Part shown: positions 16,479 to 24,569 of the stretch, piece by piece
Layout of the letters: every line of letters starts with the position of its first letter
Numbering within the stretch: position 1 is the first letter of the stretch
Assembly (NCBI GenBank): GCA_964471915.1
Contig: CAYYID010000008.1
Location: 58,610 to 122,609, forward strand
DNA from: JAIEPW01 sp964471915
Lineage (GTDB): Bacteria > Acidobacteriota > Terriglobia > Bryobacterales > Bryobacteraceae
Reading direction: 5' to 3'
Length of the DNA: 64,000 nt
Position numbers and translations under genes: made by a program
The notes under the pieces: model-generated
What the model saw: the letters and a program-made list of their open reading frames with translations, nothing else
Databases searched by the model: none
Told to the model about the DNA's origin: nothing

Positions 16479-17890
16479 AGGACCCCGCGAGCGCACAGTC
16501 GCTCGACGTCAAGCGCGCGCAGGTCGAGTTCCACAACTTCGCGTCGCTCGGCGAGCCGGAACGCGCCCTCGCGGCCTATGCCGCCGAGAATCGCAACCGC
16601 GGCGCGCTGCTCCGCAAGCACGCGGACTTCCTCGGCCCGCTGACCCCCTTTCTCGAAATCGGCGCCAACGCCGGACACACCAGCTATCTGCTGGCCAACG
16701 AATTCGGCGCCGGCGGCTTCGCGCTCGACATCTCGGCCGATTCGCTGCGCCACGGCATCGCGCTCATGGACGCCTGGGGCCTCGCCCAGGCTCCCGTCCG
16801 CCTTGCGGGCGACGCCTTGCGCCTGCCCTTCGCCGACGGCTCCCTGCGGATGGTGCTCGCCTGCCAGATGCTCAGCCAGTTCCAGGACATCGAGGCCGTC
16901 TTCCTCGAAGTGAAGCGCGTGCTCGCCCCGGGCGGCGTCTTCGTCTTCGTGGAGGAGCCGCTCAAGCGGCTGCTTTCCCTCCGGCTCTACCGCGCGCCCT
17001 ACTACGAAGCGATGAAACCCTGGGAGCGGCGGCTGTTCGATTGGGGCCTGCTCGGCTTCGTGGTGCGCGACGTCATCGGCGCCCACCAGGAGGAAAGCTT
17101 CGGCATCCGCCAGAACCACCGCTTCGGCCTCGCCCAATGGCACGCGCTGGTGACCAAACACTTCGCCGAACATCGCTACGAAGTGTTCGTCCCGCAGCGC
17201 GGCTGGGCGGAGCGCGCCGTGCGGTGGATCGGACGCCGCCTCGACCGGCACGGGACGGACTGGGTGCCGGCCCGCTTGCTCGGCGGCACGCTCGCCGGGC
17301 TGTGCAAGAAGGCCGGCGCCGCGCGCCCGGACTTCGCTCCCGCCCACTTCGAGTGCGTCCTGCGCTGCCCCGATTGCGGCGAGAACCTGAACCGCGATGC
17401 AAGGGACACGCTCCGCTGCCGGGTTTGTGGCTACGAAGCCGCCAACGAAGGCGGCGTGTACAACCTGCTGCGCTCCACGGACCGCGCGGAGCTGTATCCG
17501 GGCGACCGCGCCGACATCCTCGATTTCTCGCTGCCCGGCCACGAAACGAAGCTCGGCGCCGGCTGGCATGCCGTCGAGGGCGTGTACGGCAACAAGTACC
17601 GCTGGATGGGCGCGCGCGCGGAGGCGGTGCTGCGGCCGGTCGCTCCCGGTCCCGCGCGCCTGCGGATGCGCGGGTTCGCCGCGGAGGGTCACCTGCCGGT
17701 GCTCACCGCGCGCTGCGGCGGGTGGTCGCACACCTGGACCATCGACCGCCCGGGCCTGTTCGTCGTGGAAGCGGACTTGCCGGACGCCCCGGAGTACCGG
17801 CTGGCGATCGAAGCGTCGCCGGTATGGCGGGCGCCGGGGGATCCCCGGGAACTGACCGTCAATTTCAGCCGGATCCGGCTCACGGCCTAG
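16475..17890 (+). CDS. SAM-dependent methyltransferase with C-terminal zinc ribbon
   Basis: 471 residues from ATG 16475, overlapping the previous stop (ATGA). Residues 55-180 form a class I methyltransferase: SAM-binding LEIGANAGH at 60-68, acidic LDIS at about 85, and DALRLPFADGS as motif III region. Around 297-317 two CxxC pairs (CPDCGEN and CRVCGYE) form a Trm112-like zinc ribbon, followed by a beta-rich tail of about 150 residues without a known domain. Substrate unknown. Its stop shares the CTAG tetranucleotide with the convergent gene at 17887. Confidence 0.83.
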   Translation: MKDPASAQSLDVKRAQVEFHNFASLGEPERALAAYAAENRNRGALLRKHADFLGPLTPFLEIGANAGHTSYLLANEFGAGGFALDISADSLRHGIALMDAWGLAQAPVRLAGDALRLPFADGSLRMVLACQMLSQFQDIEAVFLEVKRVLAPGGVFVFVEEPLKRLLSLRLYRAPYYEAMKPWERRLFDWGLLGFVVRDVIGAHQEESFGIRQNHRFGLAQWHALVTKHFAEHRYEVFVPQRGWAERAVRWIGRRLDRHGTDWVPARLLGGTLAGLCKKAGAARPDFAPAHFECVLRCPDCGENLNRDARDTLRCRVCGYEAANEGGVYNLLRSTDRAELYPGDRADILDFSLPGHETKLGAGWHAVEGVYGNKYRWMGARAEAVLRPVAPGPARLRMRGFAAEGHLPVLTARCGGWSHTWTIDRPGLFVVEADLPDAPEYRLAIEASPVWRAPGDPRELTVNFSRIRLTA

Positions 17891-18579
17891 GCTACGGAAA
17901 CCAAGGAAACGACGTTCGAATCCTTGTGTTCCTTAATGATCGAAGAGCCCCTGGCCACAAAGCTCCGGCCAGCGGGGTGAGAGTTAGCCATCACCAAGTA
18001 GTCGAACTCAAGCCCAAGTTTCTCTGGGCCTCTGTTAGGGAACAGCATGGTGCCGGACGCAGGAACCGCGATCACGCGAGCGAAACACGGATCCGGCGGC
18101 TCCGGCTTAACACGCGCCAGAAGATCATTCTTGTCCACGTCCCAGCACAGGAAGGAAACGACGCGCAGGTTCTCCACCCGGACGAACTCGGTCGGCAGAA
18201 GCGCCGGTCCGGCGGCACGGAAGAAGTCTCGGTCGGCCGTAGACTTGCTCGAAATCCGAGCGGCACTGCTCCTGTCGATTAGGTACGCGGAGTTCAGCGG
18301 TTTCTCCTGCGGGTCAGTGTTGTCCCGAATCACGAGGCCCGCGACAAAGGTAACCTGAAATTCGTGCGCGAGGCGTTTCAGACTCTCGCACACGTCCGGT
18401 GAATCGCTAGCCGTACCTTTATCCGAAAGGTACTCACGTCCAATGTTGAAAGCCTCAGGCAGCACCACTAGGGAACCCGGGAGGGTGCAGCCTTCGGGTT
18501 TCTCGAGGGCTTTGTTCAGGCTTAGCAGCGGCGTAGCGTGCCCTACAGCCAGATGAAAGAAACCGAGCTTGTCGATCAT
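17887..18579 (-). CDS. Nitrilase-superfamily-like protein
   Basis: 230 residues from ATG 18579. The Glu-Lys-Cys triad of carbon-nitrogen hydrolases can be placed: E42 in LVVLPEAFN, K112 in SSKSTADRDFF and C145 in VVSFLCWDVD, with FVAGLVIRD between them. Length is slightly below the usual 260-300, and the C-terminal half (PASGTMLFPNRGP, MANSHPAGRSF) fits the fold. Base composition is visibly less GC-rich than the neighbours, which suggests later acquisition. Substrate unknown. Confidence 0.68.
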   Translation of the reverse strand: MIDKLGFFHLAVGHATPLLSLNKALEKPEGCTLPGSLVVLPEAFNIGREYLSDKGTASDSPDVCESLKRLAHEFQVTFVAGLVIRDNTDPQEKPLNSAYLIDRSSAARISSKSTADRDFFRAAGPALLPTEFVRVENLRVVSFLCWDVDKNDLLARVKPEPPDPCFARVIAVPASGTMLFPNRGPEKLGLEFDYLVMANSHPAGRSFVARGSSIIKEHKDSNVVSLVSVA

Positions 18580-18587
18580 GACGTTCT

Positions 18588-18613
18588 GCGCGGTGCCCGT
18601 CCGGGCACCGCGC
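18588..18613 (-). terminator. GC-rich hairpin between the Dabb and nitrilase-like genes
   Basis: GCGCGGTGCC at 18588-18597 pairs perfectly with GGCACCGCGC at 18604-18613 (6-nt loop). It lies 12 nt past the Dabb-gene stop and 8 nt before the nitrilase-like start on the minus strand. There is no T-run, so it is either a weak terminator or a leader hairpin. Confidence 0.35.
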
Positions 18614-18625
18614 GCGCCCACGCGG

Positions 18626-18994
18626 TCAATTCGTGATGTCGTTCGTCCGGCTCTCCTCGCGGATCGGCAGATACACCTCGTACCACGCCTTCTGCGCCGG
18701 GCTGTCCTTGTATTTCTTCAACGCCTCTTCGCTCTCGAACTCCATCACGATCGACTGGTCGAAGTTCGGCTTCATCTGGAACACGATCGTCTTGGTCCAC
18801 ACACGCTTGATGCCCGGGAACTTCTTCGGCATCTCGTGCGCCATGTTCAGCGCCGCCTGGATCTGCTCCGGCTTGGCGTCGGCCTTCCACTTCACGTTGA
18901 TCACGTGGATCACGGACGTCGGCTTCTGGGCGAACATCAGGGAAAGGCTGCCCAGCAGGCACACCAGCGTCAGGCACACAACGAGTTTCTTCAT
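18626..18994 (-). CDS. Exported Dabb (stress-responsive alpha/beta barrel) protein
   Basis: 122 residues from ATG 18994; the frame stays open far upstream, but only from here does a signal peptide appear (MKKLVVCLTLVCLLGSLSLMFAQ), with AGGAGA about 11 nt before it. The mature part is a Dabb domain: IHVINVKWKADAKPEQIQAAL and FDQSIVMEFESEEALKKYKD, then WYEVYLP. Dabb proteins are small dimeric ferredoxin-like folds with varied roles; export is less common. Function unknown. Confidence 0.85.
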   Translation of the reverse strand: MKKLVVCLTLVCLLGSLSLMFAQKPTSVIHVINVKWKADAKPEQIQAALNMAHEMPKKFPGIKRVWTKTIVFQMKPNFDQSIVMEFESEEALKKYKDSPAQKAWYEVYLPIREESRTNDITN

Positions 18995-19103
18995 CGCTAC
19001 GGGATCTCCTTCGGAATCGGGGCGGTAGCCCTCTGTCATTATCCTTCGAAAAAGAGCCGAACTCCAGGGCCCGGCGATGCGTAAACATATTGAGGTGAAC
19101 ACC

Positions 19104-20027
19104 ATGCGGATCCCCTTTGCCCTCGCTCTTCCCCTCGCGGCGCTGTTCCTCGCCGGTTGCGACGAGATGGACCTCGACATCATGGACCGCTTCCGCGAGG
19201 ATTTCCACCACGAGCACGCCCTCGCCCCGGGCGGCAAAGTGCTGCTCGAAGGCTTCAACGGCTCCGTCGAGATCCGCTCCTGGGAGAAAGACGCCGTCGA
19301 GATCAACGGCACCAAGTACGCGACCTCCTCCGAGCGGCTCAAGCAGATCCGGATCGACATCGACGCCCAGAAGGACCAGATCCGCATCCGCGCGGAGCGG
19401 CCCACCGCGCGGCGCGGCGGCGCGGGGGTAAAGTTCGTGCTCCGCGTCCCGAAGAAAGTCCAACTCGAGGAGATCAAGACCTCCAACGGCGCGATTCGCG
19501 TGGAGGACATCGAGGGGACGGCCAGCCTGCGGAGCTCGAACGGATCCATCCGCCTGTCGCGGATCCGCGGCAACGTCCGGGCGGAGACCTCGAACGCCTC
19601 GATCGAGCTGGCCGATGTCGTTGGCGGCGCCTATGCCCGCACCTCGAACGGCGGCATCCGCGGCGAAGTCACCAAAGGCACGTTCGAGGGCATCACTTCG
19701 AACAGCGGCATCGAGATCCGGCTCCGCGAGATGGAGGCGAACCAGCCGGTCCGCCTCGAAAGCTCCAACGGGCGCATCGACGTCACCCTGGACGCCGCCC
19801 GCGAAGTCCGCGCCTCCACCTCGAACTCGTCCATCCAACTGCGGCTGCCGGCGAACGCCAACGCCGCGGTGCGGGCGCAAACCTCGAACTCCTCCATTAA
19901 CTCGGACTTCGACGTCACGACCACCGGGCGGCTGAGCAAGACCTCGCTCGAAGGCAAGATCGGCTCCGGCGGCCCGCTGATCGATCTTTCCACGTCGAAC
20001 GGCTCCATCCGGATCATCCGCCAGTAG
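19104..20027 (+). CDS. DUF4097 beta-repeat lipoprotein
   Basis: 307 residues. ATG 19104 gives a clean lipoprotein signal with lipobox LAGC and is preceded by GAGGTG; an in-frame start 27 nt upstream would lengthen the signal. The mature part is a right-handed beta-solenoid of about 20-residue repeats in which TSNGAIRVEDIEG, SSNGSIRLSRIRG, TSNASIELADVVG, TSNGGIRGEVTKG and so on recur, the TSNG/SSNG turn marking DUF4097. Probably a surface or periplasmic structural protein. Function unknown. Confidence 0.88.
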   Translation: MRIPFALALPLAALFLAGCDEMDLDIMDRFREDFHHEHALAPGGKVLLEGFNGSVEIRSWEKDAVEINGTKYATSSERLKQIRIDIDAQKDQIRIRAERPTARRGGAGVKFVLRVPKKVQLEEIKTSNGAIRVEDIEGTASLRSSNGSIRLSRIRGNVRAETSNASIELADVVGGAYARTSNGGIRGEVTKGTFEGITSNSGIEIRLREMEANQPVRLESSNGRIDVTLDAAREVRASTSNSSIQLRLPANANAAVRAQTSNSSINSDFDVTTTGRLSKTSLEGKIGSGGPLIDLSTSNGSIRIIRQ

Positions 20028-20106
20028 GCATAACGTTTGCGCAGGGCTAGCGTCTGTTCGTAAAGTAGTAACTAAACCCGCCGGAGCTGGTGTCCTGAGG
20101 TTTCTT

Positions 20107-23100
20107 TTGAACATGCGCAGCCTTCTTGTGTTTCTGTTGCTTGCCTCGTCCTGTCTACACGGTCAGCCGGTTACCGGCTCGATCGGCGGCGTCGTGCAGG
20201 ATCCGTCGGGAGCCGGCGTGCCCGCAGTCGAGATCACCCTCACGCAGGAGTCCACTGGGCGGGAGCGCAAGACCACCTCCGGCGCCGACGGCGGATTTCT
20301 TGTTCCGCTGCTGGCGCCGGGCTCTTACAAGCTGGAAGCCCGGAAGTCTGGTTTTTCGAATTACTCGCAGGTCCTCATCCTGGAGCTGAACCAGGAGATC
20401 CGCATCGACGTCCCGCTTGCGCCGGCGGGCAAGGACACCGTCACCGTCACCGCGGCGCCCCCCGCGCTGCGCACCGAGTCCGCCGCCATCGGACTCGTCA
20501 TCGACAACCGCCACGTCACCGGACTGCCGCTCGACGGACGCAATTTCTACGAACTGTCGCTGCTGCTGCCCGGTGTCGTGCCCCCCGCGCAGGGCTCCGC
20601 CGGCAGCGTCCGCGGGGACTTCGCCATCAACCTCAACGGCGCGCGCGAGGACGCCAACAACTTCCTGCTCGACGGCGTCTACAACGTGGACCCCAAGCTC
20701 AACGGCGTCGGCCACACCCCGCCCGTCGACGCCATCCGCGAGTTCGAGGTCGGCGCCTCGACGCAGGACGCTTCCTTCGGCCGCTCCGGCGGCGGGCAGA
20801 TCTCCACGCTGGTCCGCTCCGGCGGCAACCAGTTGCACGGCTCCGTCTACGAGTTCTTCCGCAACGGCGCGCTCGACGCCACCAACTACTTCGCGCCGTC
20901 CAACGAGCCGCGCCCGCAATACCAGCGCAACCAGTTCGGCTTCGCCATCGGCGGTCCGATCGCCAAGAACCGCACCTTCTTCTTCGGCGACTACGAGGGC
21001 CGGATCCTCAACGAGGGCATCACCCGGGTGACCAACGTCCCCACGGCGCAGGAGCGCATCGGCGACTTCTCGCAAAGCCGCCTGCCGGCGGTGAACCCGC
21101 TCGCCGGATCCCTGTTCCCCGGCAACCGGATCCCCGACGCTTTCATCAATCCCGTGGGCCGCGCCATCGCGGCGCTCTATCCGCTGCCGAACCGCAACGT
21201 CGCCGGGCGGAACTTCGTTAGCTCGCCGACGCTGCGGGACCGCAACCACCAGTTCGACGTCCGCCTGGACCACGCGCTCGCCGAGCGGTCGCAGCTCGCC
21301 GGGCGCTACAGCTTCTCGGACCGGAGCCTGTTCGAGCCGTTCTCGGGCGCGGGCTTCGCCGCGGTGCCGGGCTATGGCAGCGACATTGCGCGCCGCGCCC
21401 AGAACGCCATGCTCAGCGAGACGCACACCTTCGCGCCGTCGCTGATCAACGAGCTGCGCTTCGGCTTCCAGCGCATCGCCATCGGCGTCTTCCAGCAGAA
21501 CCAGGGGCAGAGCGTCAACCGCCGCGTCGGGCTGCCGGAGCGCTCCGCGAATCCGCGCGACTGGGGCCTCAGCTTCATCACCCTCACCGGCTTCTCGCCG
21601 CTGGGCCAGGAGTACAACAACCCCCAGGAGTCGACGACCAACACCTTCCAGATCGCCGACAACCTCACCTGGGCCAAGGGCCGCCACCTCGCCAAGTTCG
21701 GCTTCGACCTGCGCCACACCCGCCAGTACGCCTACCGCGACGTCCAGTCGCGCGGGTTCATCAACTTCCTGGGCCAGACCGGCAACGCCCTCGGCGAGTT
21801 GCTGCTCGGCCTGGTGAGCGTCTCCGGCGCGGCGACGCTCGACAACCCACAGCGCCTGCGGACCTCCAGCTACAACTTCTTCGCCAACGACCAGTGGCGC
21901 ATCACGCCGAACTTCACTCTGAACTACGGGCTCCGCTGGGAGTACAACACGCCGCCCGTGGACGCCCTGGACCGCGCCAATCTCTACAACCCGGCCACCG
22001 GCGGCCTGAATCAGGTCGGCACCAACGGCATCCCGCGCGGCGGCTACCAGGGTGACCGTAACAACTTCGCGCCGCGCCTCGGCTTCGCCTGGACGCCCGG
22101 CAAGAACTGGGTGGTTCGCTCCGGCTACGGCTTCTACTACGACCAATCGGCGCTCGCCCCGGGCGAAGGGCTGTACTTCAGCCCGCCCTACTTCAACCTG
22201 AACTTCTACTTCAGCTTCCCCGGCGTCACCACGGTGTTCGTCAACGACCCGTGGCCGGCGAACTTCCCGTTCCCCTCGCCCGGCTCCGCCCTGGCTTTCC
22301 AGCGCGACCTCAAGACCGGGTATCTGCAGCAATGGAACTTCTCGGTGCAGCGGCAACTGGGCGCCTCGCGGGTCTTCGAAGCGGCTTATGTCGGCTCCAA
22401 GGGGACCCACCTGATCGCGGCGCGGGACCTGAACCAGCCGCTCCCGTCGAACGCCCCGCGCTACCAGCGCCCGAACCCGCGCTTCGAGGACATCAATATC
22501 CTGGAGTCGCGCGCCAGCTCGAATTACCACAGCCTGCAGGCCCGCTTCCAGCAGCGGTTGCAGGCTGGGTTCACGCTGATCGGCTCGTATACTTACGCGA
22601 AGTCGATCGACAATGCCTCGGGGTTCTTCTCGAGCGCCGGGGACGCCAACTTCCCGCAGAACAGCCTGAACCTCGCCGCCGAGCGCGGCCGCTCGAACTT
22701 CGACATCCGCCACCGCTTCACCGGCACCTATTCCTGGGATCTGCCCTTCGGCAAGGGCAAGCGCCTGCTGAACGACGCCGGCTGGCTCACCGCGCTCGCC
22801 TCCGGCTGGCAGACCTTCGGCATCCTCACGCTCCAGACCGGGCGTCCCTTCACCGTGGCGCTGCTGCCCGATCTCGACCAGTCCAACACCGGGCGCTCGA
22901 ACCTCGGCTTCAACGCCGGCGCCGGCGACCGGCCGAACCGCACCGCCTCGGGCTCCATCTCCGATCCGGGTCCCGACCGGTGGTTCGACACCCGCGCCTT
23001 CTCACTGCCCGCGCGCGGCACGTTCGGTAACGCCGGACGCAACATCCTCGACGGGCCGGGCCTGGCGACCATGAACTTCTCCGTGCTGCGGAACATCAAC

Positions 23101-23265
23101 CTGCGCGAACGCGCCGATCTCCAGTTCCGCTTCGAGTTCTTTAACCTCTTCAACCGGACCAACTTCGACCTGCCCGACAACTTCTTCGGCTCCCCGACGT
23201 TCGGGCAGATTCTCTCGGCGGGCGCGCCGCGCCGGGTGCAGTTCGGCGTTAAGCTGTTGTTCTGA
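20107..23265 (+). CDS. TonB-dependent receptor, Oar-like with carboxypeptidase-regulatory domain
   Basis: 1052 residues, apparently complete. TTG 20107 is preferred because GAGG lies 6 nt upstream; ATG 20113 is the alternative, and both keep the signal peptide (LLVFLLLASSCLHGQP). Residues 20-110 are a CarboxypepD_reg-like beta-sandwich, 120-240 a plug (LPLDGRNFYELSLLLPGV, NNFLLDGVYN, IREFEV), and the rest a 22-strand-type barrel ending in VQFGVKLLF. Such receptors take up large or glycan substrates with TonB energy. The guanine deaminase gene starts within its stop codon (TGATG), so a link to purine or nucleoside scavenging is possible but unproven. Confidence 0.92.
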   Translation: MNMRSLLVFLLLASSCLHGQPVTGSIGGVVQDPSGAGVPAVEITLTQESTGRERKTTSGADGGFLVPLLAPGSYKLEARKSGFSNYSQVLILELNQEIRIDVPLAPAGKDTVTVTAAPPALRTESAAIGLVIDNRHVTGLPLDGRNFYELSLLLPGVVPPAQGSAGSVRGDFAINLNGAREDANNFLLDGVYNVDPKLNGVGHTPPVDAIREFEVGASTQDASFGRSGGGQISTLVRSGGNQLHGSVYEFFRNGALDATNYFAPSNEPRPQYQRNQFGFAIGGPIAKNRTFFFGDYEGRILNEGITRVTNVPTAQERIGDFSQSRLPAVNPLAGSLFPGNRIPDAFINPVGRAIAALYPLPNRNVAGRNFVSSPTLRDRNHQFDVRLDHALAERSQLAGRYSFSDRSLFEPFSGAGFAAVPGYGSDIARRAQNAMLSETHTFAPSLINELRFGFQRIAIGVFQQNQGQSVNRRVGLPERSANPRDWGLSFITLTGFSPLGQEYNNPQESTTNTFQIADNLTWAKGRHLAKFGFDLRHTRQYAYRDVQSRGFINFLGQTGNALGELLLGLVSVSGAATLDNPQRLRTSSYNFFANDQWRITPNFTLNYGLRWEYNTPPVDALDRANLYNPATGGLNQVGTNGIPRGGYQGDRNNFAPRLGFAWTPGKNWVVRSGYGFYYDQSALAPGEGLYFSPPYFNLNFYFSFPGVTTVFVNDPWPANFPFPSPGSALAFQRDLKTGYLQQWNFSVQRQLGASRVFEAAYVGSKGTHLIAARDLNQPLPSNAPRYQRPNPRFEDINILESRASSNYHSLQARFQQRLQAGFTLIGSYTYAKSIDNASGFFSSAGDANFPQNSLNLAAERGRSNFDIRHRFTGTYSWDLPFGKGKRLLNDAGWLTALASGWQTFGILTLQTGRPFTVALLPDLDQSNTGRSNLGFNAGAGDRPNRTASGSISDPGPDRWFDTRAFSLPARGTFGNAGRNILDGPGLATMNFSVLRNINLRERADLQFRFEFFNLFNRTNFDLPDNFFGSPTFGQILSAGAPRRVQFGVKLLF

Positions 23266-23729
23266 TGGATCCCGCGCTGCTGCGCCGCGCAATCGAACTG
23301 GCGGTGGCCAACGTCGCCCGCGGGGGAGGTCCCTTCGCGGCGCTGGTGGTGAAGGACGGCCGGGTGATCGCCGAGGGCGCGAACCGCGTGACCCTGGCGA
23401 ACGATCCCACCGCCCACGCCGAAGTGGAGGCGATCCGCGCCGCCTGCACCGCGCTCGGCACGTTCCAGCTCACCGGCTGCGACCTCTACGCGAGCTGCGA
23501 GCCGTGTCCCATGTGTCTCGGGGCGATCTACTGGGCGCGGCCGGAGCGCGTCTTCTACGCCGCCACCGCCGCCGACGCCGCGCAAGCCGGCTTCGACGAC
23601 GCGTTCATTTACCGGCAGCTCCCCGTGACCCCCGCGGAGCGGGCGATCCCCATGCTGAACCTGCTGCGCGACGAAGCCGCCGCTCCGTTTGCGGCGTGGC
23701 GCGCGAAAACGGACCGGACGGACTACTGA
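23265..23729 (+). CDS. guaD: Guanine deaminase (CDA-fold)
   Basis: 154 residues. The zinc site of the cytidine/deoxycytidylate deaminase superfamily is complete: H51 and catalytic E53 in TAHAEVEAI, C81 and C84 in EPCPMCLGAIYWA. The C-terminal text (AGFDDAFIYRQL... and final TDY) fits the GuaD subgroup better than TadA, which would carry a different substrate loop. Converts guanine to xanthine. Starts inside the stop of the TonB receptor, so it is coupled to that gene. Confidence 0.85.
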   Translation: MDPALLRRAIELAVANVARGGGPFAALVVKDGRVIAEGANRVTLANDPTAHAEVEAIRAACTALGTFQLTGCDLYASCEPCPMCLGAIYWARPERVFYAATAADAAQAGFDDAFIYRQLPVTPAERAIPMLNLLRDEAAAPFAAWRAKTDRTDY

Positions 23730-23742
23730 GCGGGTCGATTTG

Positions 23743-23779
23743 GTTGACAAAGTCAACTAATTTAGTTGACTTTGTCAAC
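23743..23779. repeat. Nested palindrome between convergent genes
   Basis: GTTGACAAAGTCAACT (23743-23758), AATTT, then AGTTGACTTTGTCAAC (23764-23779): a perfect 16-bp inverted repeat. Each arm is itself a palindrome (GTTGAC-3-GTCAAC), so two dyad-symmetric sites stand back to back. It is AT-rich in a GC-rich setting. It can act as a bidirectional terminator hairpin or as a double operator for a dimeric regulator (the half-site form resembles MarR-type sites). Its right arm includes the stop codon of the receiver gene. Confidence 0.8.
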
Positions 23780-24116
23780 TATCTGCCGGCGCAGACCCGG
23801 CCAGCGCGGCCAGCAGGACCGCCGACCGCACCGGCTTCTCCAGCACCGCGGCGACCAGCGCCTTTTCCGGCAAGCCGTCCAGGTCTCCGGCATAACCCGA
23901 CAGCACAATGATCCGCGCGCGGCCGGCGAAGTGCCGCACCACCGCCAGACCCTCCGCGAGCCCCGGCAGGTGCAGGTCCGTCACCACGACGTCCGCGCTT
24001 TGCCCCAATGCCGCCGGGAAGTCCGCCGCCGTTTCCACCACGTGACCGGCGTTCTCGACGATCCGCCGCCGCAGCGCCAGTTGCTCCGGGTCGTCGTCGA
24101 TCAGCAGCACCCGCAT
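23775..24116 (-). CDS. Single-domain response regulator (receiver only)
   Basis: 113 residues: one REC domain with the acidic pair D7-D8 region (LLIDDDPEQ), phosphoacceptor D47 (VVVTDLHLPG), the Ser of VLSGYAG and K94 (LEKPV). No output domain. It is the last gene of the tldD-pmbA operon, 3 nt after the stop of the membrane protein at 24120. No kinase is adjacent. Single receivers of this kind act by protein contact or as phosphate shuttles. Confidence 0.9.
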   Translation of the reverse strand: MRVLLIDDDPEQLALRRRIVENAGHVVETAADFPAALGQSADVVVTDLHLPGLAEGLAVVRHFAGRARIIVLSGYAGDLDGLPEKALVAAVLEKPVRSAVLLAALAGSAPADS

Positions 24117-24119
24117 GAC

Positions 24120-24569
24120 TCAGCGGAACCGAATCGCGGCGATCACCAGCGACGGCATCTGCTGGTTCCAACTGGCCGGAATCGTGTCGAAAGGCAGCCG
24201 GAAGGACTTGGTTTCGCCGGGCGCGAGCCCGCCCATCTTCTGGCTGACGATGGAGACCCGCTCCCGCAGCACCAGTTGCCCGTAGCCGTCGTAAAACGAG
24301 CAGTGCAGTTCCACCTGCTCCAGCGGGCGGTCGCCGTTGTTCGCGATCTTGCCCTCGATCTCCGTGACCAACTGGCTCATGTAGCTCTTGTTGGCCTTCA
24401 TAGTGACCTCGCTGAGGCCGAGGCTCCGCACGTAGGCCTTCGCCTCCGGCGTGAGGGGATCCGGCGCTCTTACCGGAGCGGGCCGGCTGAGGAACCACAC
24501 CGCCGCCGCCCCGGCCAGCAGCGCGAAGCCGCCGATGAGGATCTTCGTTCTTGCCTTCTCACTGGCCAC
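24120..24569 (-). CDS. Membrane-anchored FxLYD/DUF-like domain protein
   Basis: 149 residues. One N-terminal transmembrane helix (ILIGGFALLAGAAAVWFL) is followed by a beta-sandwich domain: SQLVTEIEGKIANNGDRPLEQVELHCSFYD... and LAPGETKSFRLPFDTIP fit the pattern of FxLYD-type domains (extra-cytoplasmic immunoglobulin-like fold). The start overlaps the pmbA 3' end by 11 nt. Function unknown. Its position within a tldD/pmbA operon is unusual. Confidence 0.65.
   Translation of the reverse strand: MASEKARTKILIGGFALLAGAAAVWFLSRPAPVRAPDPLTPEAKAYVRSLGLSEVTMKANKSYMSQLVTEIEGKIANNGDRPLEQVELHCSFYDGYGQLVLRERVSIVSQKMGGLAPGETKSFRLPFDTIPASWNQQMPSLVIAAIRFR

Noticed and set aside
20155..22713. 852-residue minus-strand open frame
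   Set aside because: Antisense shadow of the TonB receptor caused by high GC at third codon positions.
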